DNA of 64,000 nucleotides from Papaver somniferum (GCF_003573695.1 NC_039361.1:96784279-96848278); one strand, 5' to 3'. Counted from the first letter of the stretch, positions 34,435-46,834 are shown. Made by a program: numbers and translations. Notes: generated from the letters alone by a model not told the origin.

Positions 34435-37400
34435 ATGCGAGAAAAATTTTCGCCGGAGCTCCGGCACCGTCCGGCCAACTTCTGGCACCGATCAGGTAAA
34501 AAAAAATCCAAAAGTTCGGGGATTTTTTCATGAGTTGTTCATGCTAAAATCATATACATGTGCATATATTAAGTGTGAGTTTTGTAGAAAAACCCTTGTT
34601 TTATTAAATGTATGTTTGTTCGATCGTTAGTTCAAGAGACAAGCAATAATCCCTAGCTTGAGAGATTTTTTATTTTGAAATAGACTTGTATCCAGTGATA
34701 AAATTTTTTGTTTATGAGCTTTCATGGAAACCAAAACTTTATCTCAAGAGGTGTGAACTTTTCACAAAACCGAAATAAACCTTCGTTTCAAAGACGGACG
34801 ATCACACGAAGGAAAGAGACTCTTCTCCTCTCTTTTTTTTTATCAAACCGTGGAGCATCCACAAATTTTTTTTTTTTTGACAAAATCACGTGAGTTTGGG
34901 CTCACGTCAAAAAAAAATAAATTATTTTTTACGTGAGTTAATCACGTTTTTATATATATACATGTGTATATATATATTTTCGAAAATCAAAACCTGACTT
35001 TGAGCAATATTAAAAACAAACAATTATTTATGATAAAATATTTGTTTAGTTTTCATTAGGGGTGTAAATTTTGCCCGGCAGCCCGAGGCCCAGTACCGTC
35101 CGTCCTGTCCCATGACAGCCCATGGGTGACCGTGTCCCTTTACGGGCTGGCCCGACCTAGCCCATTTGAATAAGGGAGGGCATAAGCCACAACTCAAATT
35201 TTCTTGCCCGGCCCAATACCCTCCCTATTATCCCGTCAATGCTACCCGCCAGTGTTATCCATTTACCTAGCCTAAGTGACTGTTCCAATTTTGTTTTATC
35301 CTAGAATATACTTGGTACATATACTTAATACAATCAACCCTCATAGTCTTCATATGTATTTCTTAACTTTTATTCCATAGGAGTCTAATTTTGTTAACCA
35401 TATAGAGAAAATATTAAGCAAAATCTAAGGCACTTTCCTTTTCTGATGATTCAATTCAGGAAAAATTATAGGAAGTTTGGTTTATCTTATTCCCATCTCA
35501 ATTCTCGTATTTGATTATTAATTTTAAGTAAAACTTGTGTATTATTACTACTTTCTTTTTATTTTTAACAATATATATGTATAATATATATGTGTTTGTA
35601 ATATTCAAGGCCCTTCCGGCCCTACCCCCCGAGCCCAAATTACAAAACAGGCTTGGGTAGGCCATGAGTACTTACTGTAGATAAATAACCCTGCCCGCCC
35701 AGCCCTTTTAATTTCATGGATAAGAGATGTTACGGCCCGCCCTATACTGCCGGCCCAATTTACACCCCTAGTTTTCATAATCCGGTGATTAATGCTCGCA
35801 TAATGGAAGTGTTCATGATTTTACGAAAATCTGAGTTTTGCTCGTCTTTTGTAGATTCGAAGAAAGGAGCGAGTTTTGAAGAGTTAAACAGGTACGAGTT
35901 GAGAGTTACCATTTTTTAGATGCTTGCATGAGCATTTTATCATTATATTGTATGATTCCATCATATTGTCGAAGTTTGCATCTTGTATGATATGTACTGA
36001 AGTAGAATGTTTTGTACACATTGCAGCTGCTTCGCAAGGGTGTCTGACTCCCAAGATGATGCCTCCAGAGACGACACATGTATGGATGAGACTTCCGTTG
36101 GTGAAGAAGAAGAAGAAGAAACACCTGGAATCAAAAAAGTTCCAAATATAGATGATTCATTCTTTGCGGTTCAGTAGGGAACTGAAAAACGCCTCAAAAC
36201 TCCAGCATTTCGTCTTCTGATAAAACCCAGAGAGGTTGTTCAGAAGAAATTGGTGACTCCTCGAGCAGCCATTCGAATTTATCTTGAACGAGGAATTTTT
36301 CTTGCATCAATTATAGAATTCAAGCTTTCTCGACGACCTTTAGAAAAATTCTTTGGATGGGCGAGACACATGCTGGGTTTTCCTCGTGTTAGAGCCATGT
36401 TGGATTGTGCATAGGTGACCAGAGCTACCCAAACATCTGGAGACTTGTTCATTTTTCATGACGTGAGAGGTATTGTAGCTCATCTTGCTCGTTGGTGCAT
36501 TTCGAATCATACTTTCATATGCATATGGGGAGAGTTTACCATCACTTTGGAGGATGTAGTTGCTTTGTTGCATCTCCCAATCACGTGTAACTTTTCTGGA
36601 AAGCTTTCAGCAGAGGAGACAGCAGTTTCCAACATCTTGACAGCCGAGATGGAGAGAATTAATAAAGCGTCTGACAAAGGTTGTTATTCCCACTGGTTAA
36701 CACACTGGTGGCCGAGAGATATCCCTCTTGATAGACCTGCCGATGGTATGTTATATATTGTTGCTTTCTTGTGTTTATGGCTTTCCAGGGACGTATTTGA
36801 ATATACTGGAACTTTGATAAAGCCGTTTGTAATTCCTTTTGCCATTAAGATGGCTCAAGGTGAACAACTTCCCATAGGTAATCTATTCTTGGGTTCTTTA
36901 TACTCTAACCTAGACTCCTTGGTTATAGACTCCAGCGTTTCGAATGGATTTATGAAGATTGAATGCTACGCCAATACGATGTTTATCCAAGCCTTGATGT
37001 GGGAATGCTTCCAGAATTACGCACCTATTCCTCGTAATACCTTGCAAGGACTGAATGCTGCTGATGCTCGCCGTATTTTTCCTGAGAAGGATAATGCCAG
37101 GATTATGCGCTGGTCTACAAAGAAACCTCAATCCAAGACACGTCTCATTGATGTGTTAGACAATGAATCTGAGTTTAACTTTCGCCCCTGGGTGTCAATT
37201 CCTTCTTATGTTTCTCTGTTGTCAACCTTCATACTAAAGAAAGCATGACTTTGAAATCCGGTGCTGACTTGAGTGATGGCGAGAGATACTTCATGTTGAG
37301 TTGTACCCCGGGTCATTTGATATCAACAATGTATGGAGATTTTTTAGTAGAAGAATACAACATCGATAGAGCAGCTCTTCAAATGGGTATGGATCAATGT

Positions 37401-39695
37401 GTTCCAACTTTTCGAAGGAGGAAACCATCAGGAACAACTTAAGACCTGTTTAGATCGCACACATGTGGAAGAAAGCTCTTACTGGTTCCCTTGTTCTGAA
37501 CGAATTTCATATGTAACTCCAAGTTACATAGATTTCTGGGATCAACAGCTTGAGCGTTTACACGATTTCGTAATGGTTGGCCAACCTTTAGTGAAAGAGC
37601 CTCCTTCTGCTGAGATGATTGCTTCTTGATCAAGATTGAAACATATCTCTGGCGGCGATAAGCGAAAGGCATCTCTAGGATGTTCACCAGTATGTATCTT
37701 TTACGTAATCTTCATAAAATTAAAATAATTGCTTTTTGATTATCGCATCAATTTCTTTTACAGGACGGTCGTACTGTGAGACCTCGAATCGAAGTAAACT
37801 TCTTAGAAGCAGAAACAATTATTCATGGTGGAGAGGGCACAGGAACAAGAATTGCAAGTTGTTTCCTAACACCATAAAGTCCCCAGTTGTTTCTTTGGTG
37901 AGTCGTCAATACTTTTTTCCGCCGTGACTCTTTATTCTCCGTGTTATTAGGATCATAAAACCAATATTCATTATTTGGTTACAGAATTTTACTCCATCAA
38001 ATATTGCCGGCCTTCAATTCTCTGCTGCTGGGCAAACGGTTCCTGACTTGAGTGTTGAAGAAGAGAATGACGTGAGTACCTCTTCATATAATCAAACATG
38101 ATGCTTCGTAGATGAAATGCTAATTGTTTGAGAATATATCCAGGAGGATGTCGCCATGGAAGTGGAGAGTACTGATGCTCATTCATCTTCGGAGGATGGA
38201 GATAAAGAAAATTCCCGGGGTTCAAAACCGAATGGAAGTAATTATACTCTTGATGTTGACACGGGCAATTCTGATTCCTTGAACGTTTCAGAGACCACCC
38301 AAGTAAGTATTTACCTTGCATTTTATCCATAGAAGAATAAAATTGTTGATTTATGAATGAATGAATGAGAATCCATGTGAATACACGAAAAACTTTGCCG
38401 AAATATGTCATCAGAAAATTCAGAACTCAGTAAAACGCCATAAAATCTTCGTCCGATGTCAGATTTTCGCGATCTACCTATGTATATTCATGCCCAGAAA
38501 ATTTCCCATCTTTAGACAAGAAGCTTTTGGGGATTTGAGCAAATTTAGGGGTCGAAATCAGCGAAACAGTAAACTTCCAGGAGACTTTCAGAAAATTTTC
38601 AGCTGGCATGTAGTTTGATGTTTTAGCTACATCGTTTTACTCGCTCATCCAATTGCTATGAAATTTTTATATGTTGTAGAGAAAATCCATACAAAGAGAA
38701 AGGTATATAACTTAACCTTATATTATTCACCAATTGCTCCCAGTTCATCATCTTATGCAGGGAAGTGTAAAATCCTCTCAGACGAGCTCATTGTAAAACG
38801 TGATTTTATGACTTTCACGTTATTTGCTCGTGTATTAAATGCATAATGATGAACTTTGATGATGTTAGACCATTTTTATGCTGTATTTTATGATTCCATT
38901 TGGTTTCCATGTTTAGATTGCTCTAATCTCATGTAATCTTCGTATTAGGTACTAAATGTCGAAGTTGAGAATAATGGAACCAATAATGATGATTCGAACA
39001 AACCTGTGGTTATTGATAAAGGTAAAATCTCCTCTGCACTTGAAGGCCATGAGGGGATTGCTACTGAAACTATTAAGGAGACTGAGACTTCAATTGTTGT
39101 TGCTCCAGTGGCGGAAGAAGCCGAACCACGAATGGAAGAAACTGTCACCCTGACCGTAGAAGTGTCTCCAGTAATTGAGAATCGTATAGTGGTACATGAA
39201 TACCCGAGTGCAGGGGTTGCTTTTTATCCTCCATTTGATGCATCACTCCCATACCACGAACTAGTTGGTGGATTTTGCGTCCTTATTGGATATGCCGACT
39301 TGTACGAGAAAATATGGAGGAAATTTGGTCACATCATCGTCACCGGATATACCAAGCGTGCTTATTCTTTAACCAAGCAAGTAAGTGTTATCTTGCGTGT
39401 TGTAAGTGATATATGCGCCAGGGCCAGAAATACTGTTACTCCAGATGTACTCTTTAATTGGGAGTTCAACTTGGAGAATTCTGAGAGACTTGGCTTCAAC
39501 GTGAAATGTCTTCGTAAGAAGATAGATGCTATCAAGGACTCATGCGAGAACAACATACCCTTTCCCAATGATGTTGTGAAGGAGAAGGAAGACAAGATTG
39601 TTAGGCTGACTGAGGAGTTGAACACGGAGAAGGCAGCTTTGCGAGCCTTGAAGGATGCAGAGGAGCGAAAATCTTTCTTTGCTGATTTTATTTAA
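34435..39695 (+). pseudogene. Plant mobile domain (MAIN-like) gene with introns, antisense inside the Tat element, decayed
   Basis: The core (36415-37248) is a plant mobile domain: DLFIFHDVRGIVAHLARWC, HTFICIWGEFTITLEDVV, LLHLPITCNF, then YSHWLTHWWP and AFLCLWLSRDVF. Such domains occur in host MAIN/MAIL silencing factors and in transposons. A likely model is exon 1 34435-34495 (donor GTAAAA), a small exon ending at 35890, a large exon 36025-37689, exons 37764-37897, 37985-38071 and 38144-38302, and a last exon 38949-39695. Introns 37690-37763, 37898-37984, 38072-38143 and 38303-38948 have GT...AG ends. The last exon ends in a coiled-coil-like stretch (KEKEDKIVRLTEELNTEKAALRAL). Damage: TAG at 36175 and 36412, frame changes near 37246 and 37420, TGA at 37627, TAA in the exon starting at 37764. 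Exon 1 and the small exon are the least certain. Confidence 0.8.
35057..35770. mobile_element. Second hAT-type MITE, in the first intron of the antisense gene
   Basis: 14-base inverted repeat TAGGGGTGTAAATT...AATTTACACCCCTA with exact 8-bp duplication GTTTTCAT (35049-35056 and 35771-35778). 714 bp, GC-rich arms, no transposase. It differs from the MITE at 4458 in terminal sequence. Confidence 0.92.
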
Positions 39696-39945
39696 TTTAT
39701 TTTTTCATAATCTCTTGAACTTCTGAGAGATGTGAGATTTTATTTCTTGGTTTTGGATAAGTAGATGATTGAGGATTTTCTTTAAATAAACTAAACTGAA
39801 CTTTGATAAATTGATGAATTCAAATACTGAATGAAAGTATTGCAAACATTTTGGAGGAATTGAAATACAATGAAAGAAAATCCTAAATGCCAAATCCAGA
39901 CGTCATGAATGTTCAAACGTCCAATACCTCAAATATCCAATGATC

Positions 39946-40308
39946 TCAGGCGTCAAATGCTTTGAGCCAACTCTCGTGTATCACTGGCACGGTCCTGCCA
40001 TCCGTGTTGATTATCCTGTAGTATCCTCTAGCTATGGATTTAGCAACCATAAGAGGTCCTTCCCAATTAGAGTTCCTTGTGAAATGAAGGTTGTGCTTAG
40101 CTTCTTTAAGAACTAAATCTCCTTGATGAAATTTGTTAGGCTTGATCGTTCGCGCCTTGAATATCTCCTGTTGATTCGAAATTCCTCGTGCGATGGGATT
40201 CCATGGTTGTGGCACATAGGGACACTCATGCAAAGGGGAGTATCCAGAGTACTGTCTGTCAGGCTCCGTGTTCAACCATTTGGTGTAATATTTCTGAGGT
40301 GAGGTCAT
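39946..40308 (-). pseudogene. Tat pol C-terminal tail (end of integrase), separated from protease by a deletion
   Basis: 120 codons ending at 39946. The tail carries the pattern seen at the end of Tat polyproteins: KPNKFHQGDLVLKEAKH, NWEGPLMVAKSIARGYYRI, then DGRTVPVIHESWLKAF. Only about 10 bases separate it from the protease ORF, whereas an intact element would have RT, RNase H and the integrase core here (more than 2 kb of coding sequence). The upstream part up to about residue 45 is not clearly assignable. The internal deletion explains why the element is non-autonomous. Confidence 0.78.
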
Positions 40309-40317
40309 CCATTCATA

Positions 40318-41310
40318 TCATTTTGCAATATCTAAGTTGTTGGTAGGACGAAGCACTCGGACCCAAGCAGTATAATTAAAAACTGACAAAATGGACGCAT
40401 TAGGAGGAATAAGACTTGCCTGAGCGCGGAACCTTTTGATGAAAACATTTCCAATTTCTTCCGGATTTTGTGTCAGTTCCATTAAAACATTGACATACTC
40501 AAATGGTGGAGCATCTTCTGTTTCTTCCGAATCAGAGCTTTCTTCAAAGGAGAAATGCGTGATTGAAGGTGTTGGAGTTACCTTTCCAGCATGAATCCAC
40601 GTACGCCCAAGGATCATATCATATCCTGGATCTTCCCGGATTATGTAAAATTTGATCTCTGTCCAGGTTGATCCCACCTTCATCTTGAGAGTAATGTAGC
40701 CATAGGTGTCCATGGGCGTCCCTTCATGATCCATAATTGAGGTTGGAGCATGGATGGCTTCTTGTCGAGTGATACCCGCAGATCTGATAGTTTTTAGAGG
40801 GATAATATTGACAACAGTGCCAACATCAATCAACGCTCGTTTGAACTCATTTCCTTTGAGATGGACTGTGGTGAGAAGTCCACAGTCGTACATTTCCTTT
40901 TCTTTTACAGACTCAGGGAGCATCTCCTGGATCACCAAACGCTTTCCTGACACGATGTGGTTTAGTGCAGAAAACATGTCTTTCCTTTGAGCCTTTGATA
41001 GGTACAACAATTCACAGGAATGTTCAATTAAGGATTGAACTACTTCCTTGACAGGTGGTTCAGAGAGAGTGAAAGTTCTGACTGGGAGGGGGTCTCTGTG
41101 TACTCCCTCAGTCCCCAAGTTAAGCTCTCCTGATTCAAAATTTTCCCTGAATATGTGTTTCATAACTCTGCAGTCACTTGTGGGATGATTGACGAATCTG
41201 TAGAAGCGGCAGTAACGAGGACTTTCCATGTCCTCTTCAGTTGGTTCTTTCTTGACATATGGCAACTTGATTGCACCATCTTGGATCCAGACATCCAGGA
41301 GTTCAATCAC
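40318..41310 (-). pseudogene. Tat Gag C-terminus and aspartic protease
   Basis: 330 codons on the minus strand. Near the start a CRFYRFVNHPTSDC motif corresponds to the degenerate zinc finger at the end of Tat/Athila gag. Around residues 185-205, ALIDVGTVVNIIPLKT is the retropepsin active-site region, with DVG where active enzymes have DSG or DTG. YDMILGRTWI further on is the conserved second half of the protease fold. The reading frame is long and open, but the active-site triad is altered and the ORF ends at the deletion before RT. Its start is open, because gag continues upstream in other frames. Confidence 0.82.
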
Positions 41311-41523
41311 CTCTTCAATGGAAAAAGGGAAATCAGGTGCTTCTTGATCAGTTCATGTGCGTTGGTCAAGGGATTTTGCATCTTGCTTATCCTTCCTTTG
41401 TGCTTTTAAAGGAGCTGAGGTATGCTTGCGTGGATCGGATTTTCGTTTGCTCCCTTCTGCGATAACATTTATGGAGGGTTGGAGATTGTACTGCTTGTTG
41501 ATTAAACGTCTGCTACCTCAAGT

Positions 41524-42580
41524 TTATCGTGGTTCTTCAGTTTTTGTATCCTTAGCCCTTTTTAGTAAAGCGGGTGCGGTAGTTGTCGATCTCTTAGCTG
41601 CTTCATGAAGTTCTGAAAAGGTCTGGAAGCATAGATTTTCCAGTAAAGATCTGTAGACCGGGATCATTCCATTGATGCACAAGTCCACAAGTTGCTGCTC
41701 CGTGACATTTGGATTATGACAGTTCAAGGCTTGAACCCCAAACCTTTTCACATAATCATTAGGATGTTCGTTGCTTCTTTGAAACATCCTTCCGAGGTCA
41801 GAGAGAGTGGTTTGCTCTGAAACGAAGAAATATTTTCTGTAGAAAGCATTAATCATTTCTCCCCAACTTTTGATGGTTCCTGGTACGATGTTGTTGTACC
41901 AGGTGTATGCTTTGCCTTTCAAAGATTTTGAAAATTCCTTAAGGCGGACAACATGGTTATGGTTATGTTCACCCAAATCTTCCAGAAACCGAGAAACATG
42001 TGCTCGAGCATTGCCTGTTCCATCATAAAGGGTGAACGTTGGAGAAACATAACCTTTTGGTAGAGGATCCTTTGTGTAGCGGCAGGGTATGGGGTTTGGT
42101 GACGGTGAACATAAGAGGACGCCTTATCCTTTACACGATCTTCCAAGAGGCGCTCCAAGTCTTCACGGGTGATGGAACAGGTCGGTTCCTTCGACTCTGC
42201 AGCTTTAGCTTTAGGAACCGCCTCGTCATCTACTTCATGGATCCGAGTGACTTCAGTATCAGCGTCTGAAGTTATTTCTTTAGCTTTTCCTTTCTCCTGA
42301 GTTTTCTCTGACACCTTGTCTGTAAGAGTCTTGAGATAATTGAATTATTTCTTCTGAGTGGCATCCATATCAGTCTGATTCTTGGCAAGAGTTTCCTGCA
42401 CTTTCATGAGATCGCCTATGGTAGGCGGATTTTCTCTAACTTCCTCAGGATGTCGTCCAAAGAGAGGATGATTTCCAGCATTGGGCTGAGGAGGAGTAAC
42501 GTCGCCACCATTTTCAGAAGCAGGAATAGTTTCTGGAATACCATCATTGTTATTGTTGCTAGTGCTAGCGTCGTTTGCAT
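41524..42580 (-). pseudogene. Tat Gag
   Basis: Minus strand. Upstream of the Met at 42314 the frame is readable back to about 42580 (NNNNDGIPETIPASENGGD...) with one TAA near 42343. The part to 41919 carries acidic and Lys-rich stretches (EDLERLLEDRVKDK). A frameshift near 42080 moves the core to the frame 41976-41524, with LKEFSKSLKGKAYTWYNN, SWGEMINAFYRKYF, LGRMFQRSNEHPNDYVKRF and LCINGMIP, the typical retrotransposon gag block. No clear ATG is seen near 42580. The region between 41524 and 41310 links to the protease ORF in a changed frame. Confidence 0.85.
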
Positions 42581-42645
42581 TCGTAACTAACCAGACCTAA
42601 GACCAGCCATCTGGTGAAAATGTGAGATTCCAACCGAGAAAGTGA

Positions 42646-42664
42646 TCTCCCACTGTGGTCGCCA
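42646..42664 (-). promoter_or_regulatory. Primer binding site of the Tat element
   Basis: Minus-strand TGGCGACCACAGTGGGAGA three bases after the LTR end. It resembles the Arg-tRNA-type sites (TGGCGACTC.GCTGGGGA) of Tat/Ogre elements. Confidence 0.7.
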
Positions 42665-42667
42665 ATG

Positions 42668-45600
42668 TGTAGATGGGGAAAAATGATTTGCTGGTTTTTA
42701 CGAGATTGAGGAGATGACCGTGGGGAGGAGACTCCTGGAACCGAGCAAATGCTCATACTCACACAGATGCACTGCAAGAAGGGAGTGCTTTAAGTTCGAG
42801 AGATCAATCTGTAGGACTCCGGCCTAAACCAAGACAATGGTCGTTCCAGATTCAATTTGGTCACAAGAGAGGATGGGTCGATCTGTAGGAGGGAAGCTGG
42901 CAAATGTGTGAGATCAATGGTGATCAAAGATTGTGAGTGTGTTGTGTATTCTGCGTATAGAAAAAAAAGATAAGTCCTGATTGATTGAACGCTGAGTTCT
43001 TAATCTCTTGTTTGTCTGCTTGACAAGAGATTGTCCCCTGTTTAAATCATGATTCAGAGACTTATTTATATTTCCAGAATTGTAAACACCTTGATCCCAT
43101 GAAGTTTGACAGTTGTTGGAGTCAAAGAGTGGGGAAGTGGAAATCGTGTTAAAACCAGTTGCTCATTGTGCTGAGACTTGGTTGATTTTCTACCCACTAC
43201 TTTGCTAACTCCTCCAACTGATTGCACGACTTTCTCACATTCTCGTCGTATGTATGAACACACGTGTCATAGACCGCCAGACCAAGACCCTAGTTAATAT
43301 CCCCCATGTAACACCATTGATGTCTCGTGATCGTGGAGCCAGTTGCTGACTTCATAGAATGATGAGTCCTTGTATTTCTGAGTCGAACGTGATTTGCAAA
43401 TGTTTTCAGACTCACGAATTGAACATGTCTATTGAGACAAAGGCATTAGATAAATGTTGATAACTTAAGGTGAGAAAATGTTGTTGAATCGTTGAATATT
43501 GATAGTTGAACCAATATTCTTTAGTCTGAGAAAATATTGCTCGTTTGATGAATTGTTGGTATCAGGATCAAATGAAAATGTTAATTTAAGATGCTAACAT
43601 CTGAGCCGAGCATAATTATTAAAGTGTTGATCACGGGATCAACGTAAAATTATTAGTGTTTGAATCTGCTCAGAATTATGTTTTTGCAGGGCACTGGATT
43701 CGAAACCTTAATTTTTGATAAATTGATGATTTATTGAAAATCAACCAAGGAGTGAAGGAGATACCGGCTACATGGGATGACGAGTCGACCATGTAACGCC
43801 CATATGCTCAAATGAGAAAAATACCAAAGCCTCTTGAAGACCAGTTGGTGAAAGAATGATTAAATGTTGGTTTAATCATTTATTAAAATGGCGCTCGTCT
43901 CAGCTTTAGGTGATGAAACCTAATTATGAAGAGATGAGGGACCGTCCAAGAGGGCATGAGACCGTCCCTTGGTGGTCGTGGGACCAGCTGATGGTCGTTT
44001 GAGCAAACTCCAAGTTGTTTGAGAAGAGTTTGGACCCAATATGAGCAATTGAGAAAATTAGGTCAAAATTATTAAAACATGTGGGACCGGATATTTGCAA
44101 GCCCTAGGGCCGGCCTTGGTCGGTCAAGGAGACATGCCCGTGTCACCATAATATTCGTGTCTTAGTCCTGAGAGTTTCGATATTCTCTGATGCGCGTTTG
44201 AGCAACATTTTGAGAAAATATGAAGGATTCAGGGTTTTGCTGAGACTGAGGAATCTTCAAGAGATGATGAAAAATAATTAATAAAATAGGGGATTTTAAG
44301 GTGTGGGACCGGCCACGGCTAGGGCATGGCCGTCCGGCTAGCAAGCTCGGTCCCGCAACACCTTTCCCAATTTTATGTAATTTTAAGTATTTTCCCTGAT
44401 GTAAAGGAAATACCATGAAACTAAGGAATTTCATGAGGTTAGGGAATTTCCATGAGATTATGGAAATAATAATAATAAAATGGGGAGTCAAGAAGTGTGG
44501 GACCGGTTATGGCCAAGCATGCCGGCCGGCCAATGAACACGGTCCCATGGCACTTTCCCTAATTTTATATTATTTTCATGATTTTAGGGAAATATCATGA
44601 AATCAAGGAGTTTGTTGAAACTAGAGAATTTCCTTGAATTGAAGGAGTTTCCATGAGATGAGGGAAAAAAATAATACTAAAATAATAAAACAAGGGCGTG
44701 TGGGACCGGCCACGGCTAGGGCATGGCTGGCCGGCCAATGATCCTGGTCCCGTGAGTGTTTCCCTAATTTTATGTAATATTCATGATTTGAGGGAAATAT
44801 CATGAAATCAGGGAATTTTCATGGGATGAGGGAAATAATAACAAAATAATAAGGAATCATGAGGTGTTGGACCGGCCACGGCTAGGGCATGGCCGGCCGG
44901 CTAGTAGGCACAGTCCCACAACACTTTTGTTAATTTTATTATTTCTTTGATACGAGGAAACACCATGAGACTGGGGAGTTTCCTTGAGACGAAGGAGATT
45001 TGCTCAAATGAAGGGATTTTCATGAGATCAGGGAAAAATAATAAAATATGATAAAATATATAATTAGCCGTGGTACTGGCCACGGCGTGACCGGCCGACC
45101 GGTGTGCCCAGTCCCCTAGCACCTTTGCTAATATTTTATTATTTTTTTTTTTTTCTTCTATTTTGCATAGGTTCATCGTTCCTTCGTGTTTTGGAATTCT
45201 CGTTCGTGCATTCAGGTGCTCGTTTGTGCATTATTGCTGAGTACACTTGCACCATTTTGGTTGGGGCTTACTCGATATCGGCTTAAACGCCCATTCGTTG
45301 AATATTTATTAGTAACCCATGGAATTCTGCTGGGAAAACCATGAATTGAAGTAATGAAATATTATGAAGAACATAGAATGTTTCCAAATATTTAGCTAAT
45401 GAATTTAACGATTATAAATAATTAATTGATGGCTCTATACTAGTAGGCATGCTGTCTAGGAGCATTAATTATCTGAGAATTGAGAGATATGAGCTTGTTA
45501 AACCGTCATATTTTCTTTACATAGTCAGAGAAAACATTGTTACATCCTGAAGACGTTATTGCTCTATACTAGCAGGTAAGCCGTCTAGGAGCTGTCAAAT

Positions 45601-45849
45601 CTTTCTATTCTATATAGAAGCAATTACTGAAATTGCTCGGTATTTATGAGATACGTCATTGCCTCAGCTGAGAGACTGTACATTTATGCATACTCTGAGA
45701 GATAGTATTCTCAGTCAGAGATTCATGCGGCATGAGATTTCATGCTTCGATGAGAGACATGAGACTCAATACTCATCTGATTGCTGGATCAGGAGCATTA
45801 CAATTACGGTTTTATGATTTTAACCCTTGTTGAAAATCCACCATCTACA
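42668..45849 (-). mobile_element. 5' LTR of the Tat element
   Basis: 3182 bp with TGTAGATGG on the left and CCATCTACA on the right, a perfect 9-base terminal inverted repeat. TATAAATA (minus) lies at about 43063-43070. Contains the six-unit hairpin array described separately. Confidence 0.88.
44076..45125 (-). repeat. Six-unit hairpin array in the Tat LTR
   Basis: Units start near 44078, 44303, 44496, 44699, 44868 and 45071. Each has a GC-rich core of about 50 bases with outer arms GGGACCGG and CGGTCCC and inner GGCCGGCCGG-type palindromes. The cores are spaced by about 120-150 bases of AT-rich, also repeated DNA (AATTTTATGTAATTTT, GGGAAATATCATGAAATC). The same array is in the other two LTR copies (6469-7505 and about 32300-33320). 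Confidence 0.88.
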
Positions 45850-45854
45850 GACTT

Positions 45855-46834
45855 CAAACTCTTACATCCGATTGGGAAAACCTTCGAATGGGTGACAACG
45901 ACAATTTTGAAGAGTTTCATATTAAACTCTCTGAGATAATTAATGTTTCTTTCTCTCTTGGAAAGTCTATTTCTGAAAAAGATGTAGTGTGCAAAATTTT
46001 CAGATTGTTGCCATCTAGATACGATTATAAGAAGCATGCAATCATAGAAGCAAATGATCTTTCAACACTCTCACGAAGCACACTCATTGGAAAGTTAAAG
46101 ATCTTTGATCATGAATCACAGTCTATTTAAACTAAAGGAATCTCTTTTAAAGCTGCAAAAATTTTGAAAGCCCCAATTGAGAGAAATAGACAGATGGATG
46201 ATTCAGATGAACAGATTGCAGAAAATTCTGATGATGAAATTGAACAATCATTATCATTGATTACTAGACAGTTTTGAGATCTCTTAAAGAAAAGAAATAA
46301 GAGATTCATAAAGGATACTCATCGATCTTCTCGTCCACATGATCGAGTTCCTGTCAAAAAGGATTAGGAAGAAGATGATGAGTATCGGCCTCATTTATTT
46401 AAGCGTAAAGGGTTTGGTCATATTGCTAAAGACTATCCCAATCTTAAGAAATACACTGGAAGCAAGGCCCTGGATGTAACTCTAGATGAGACCTCTGATT
46501 CATATGATTCTGTACAAGAGGAAACAACTAACATTGCATTAGTTGTCAATCTTATTCCTTCCTCCTTCATTAGTGATTTACCCATTTTAAAATGGACATA
46601 ACTTCAGATATTATTAAATCATCTAATGGTAAAGGGAAAAATAAGACAAGGTGCAAAAACTGTCTCAAAAACAAAAGTGCTAAAAGTTGCATAGGCAACC
46701 CAAGTCACTCTCAAGATACTTCGATAGTTCGAAGTAACAAAAAGAGAATTTCTCATACGATACTAGATCAAGGACACTCCGGTTGTTCAAAATTCCATAA
46801 TGAGAGAAAATCCCATACTAATACCACCTGATCG
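45855..46834 (+). pseudogene. Family B Gag, second part, with inactivated zinc knuckle
   Basis: Continues in frame from 30892 after the Tat element: the LTSDWENLRMGD block, then EEFHIKLSEII, KIFRLLPSRYD, TLIGKLKIFDHE, then TAA (46128), TGA (46275) and TAG (46365). The zinc knuckle (46395-46437) reads LFKRKGFGHIAKDY: the three cysteines are replaced by Leu, Arg and Tyr, while the His stays. Two of these fit single transitions from TGT codons. A later frame (46592-46831) carries a CKNC...C part, perhaps the second knuckle. The gag is dead. Confidence 0.85.

Larger units (their letters stand above)
30893..45849 (-). mobile_element. Tat-type Ty3/gypsy element with antisense plant mobile domain gene
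   Basis: 14,957 bp, inserted in the family B gag with exact duplication GACTT (30888-30892 and 45850-45854). Termini are TG(A/T)AGATGG...CCATCTACA. In minus-strand order: 5' LTR, Arg-type primer binding site, gag, protease, C-terminal tail of pol, antisense gene, polypurine tract, 3' LTR. RT, RNase H and most of integrase are deleted, so it cannot move by itself. Extra antisense ORFs between pol and the 3' LTR are known for the Tat lineage. By eye the LTRs differ at about 20 positions in their first 330 bases, so the insertion is not recent. Confidence 0.88.

Noticed and set aside
36415..37248. Reading the mobile domain ORF as an independent host gene
   Set aside because: It lies wholly between the pol tail and the polypurine tract of an element with exact target duplications, so it belongs to the element.
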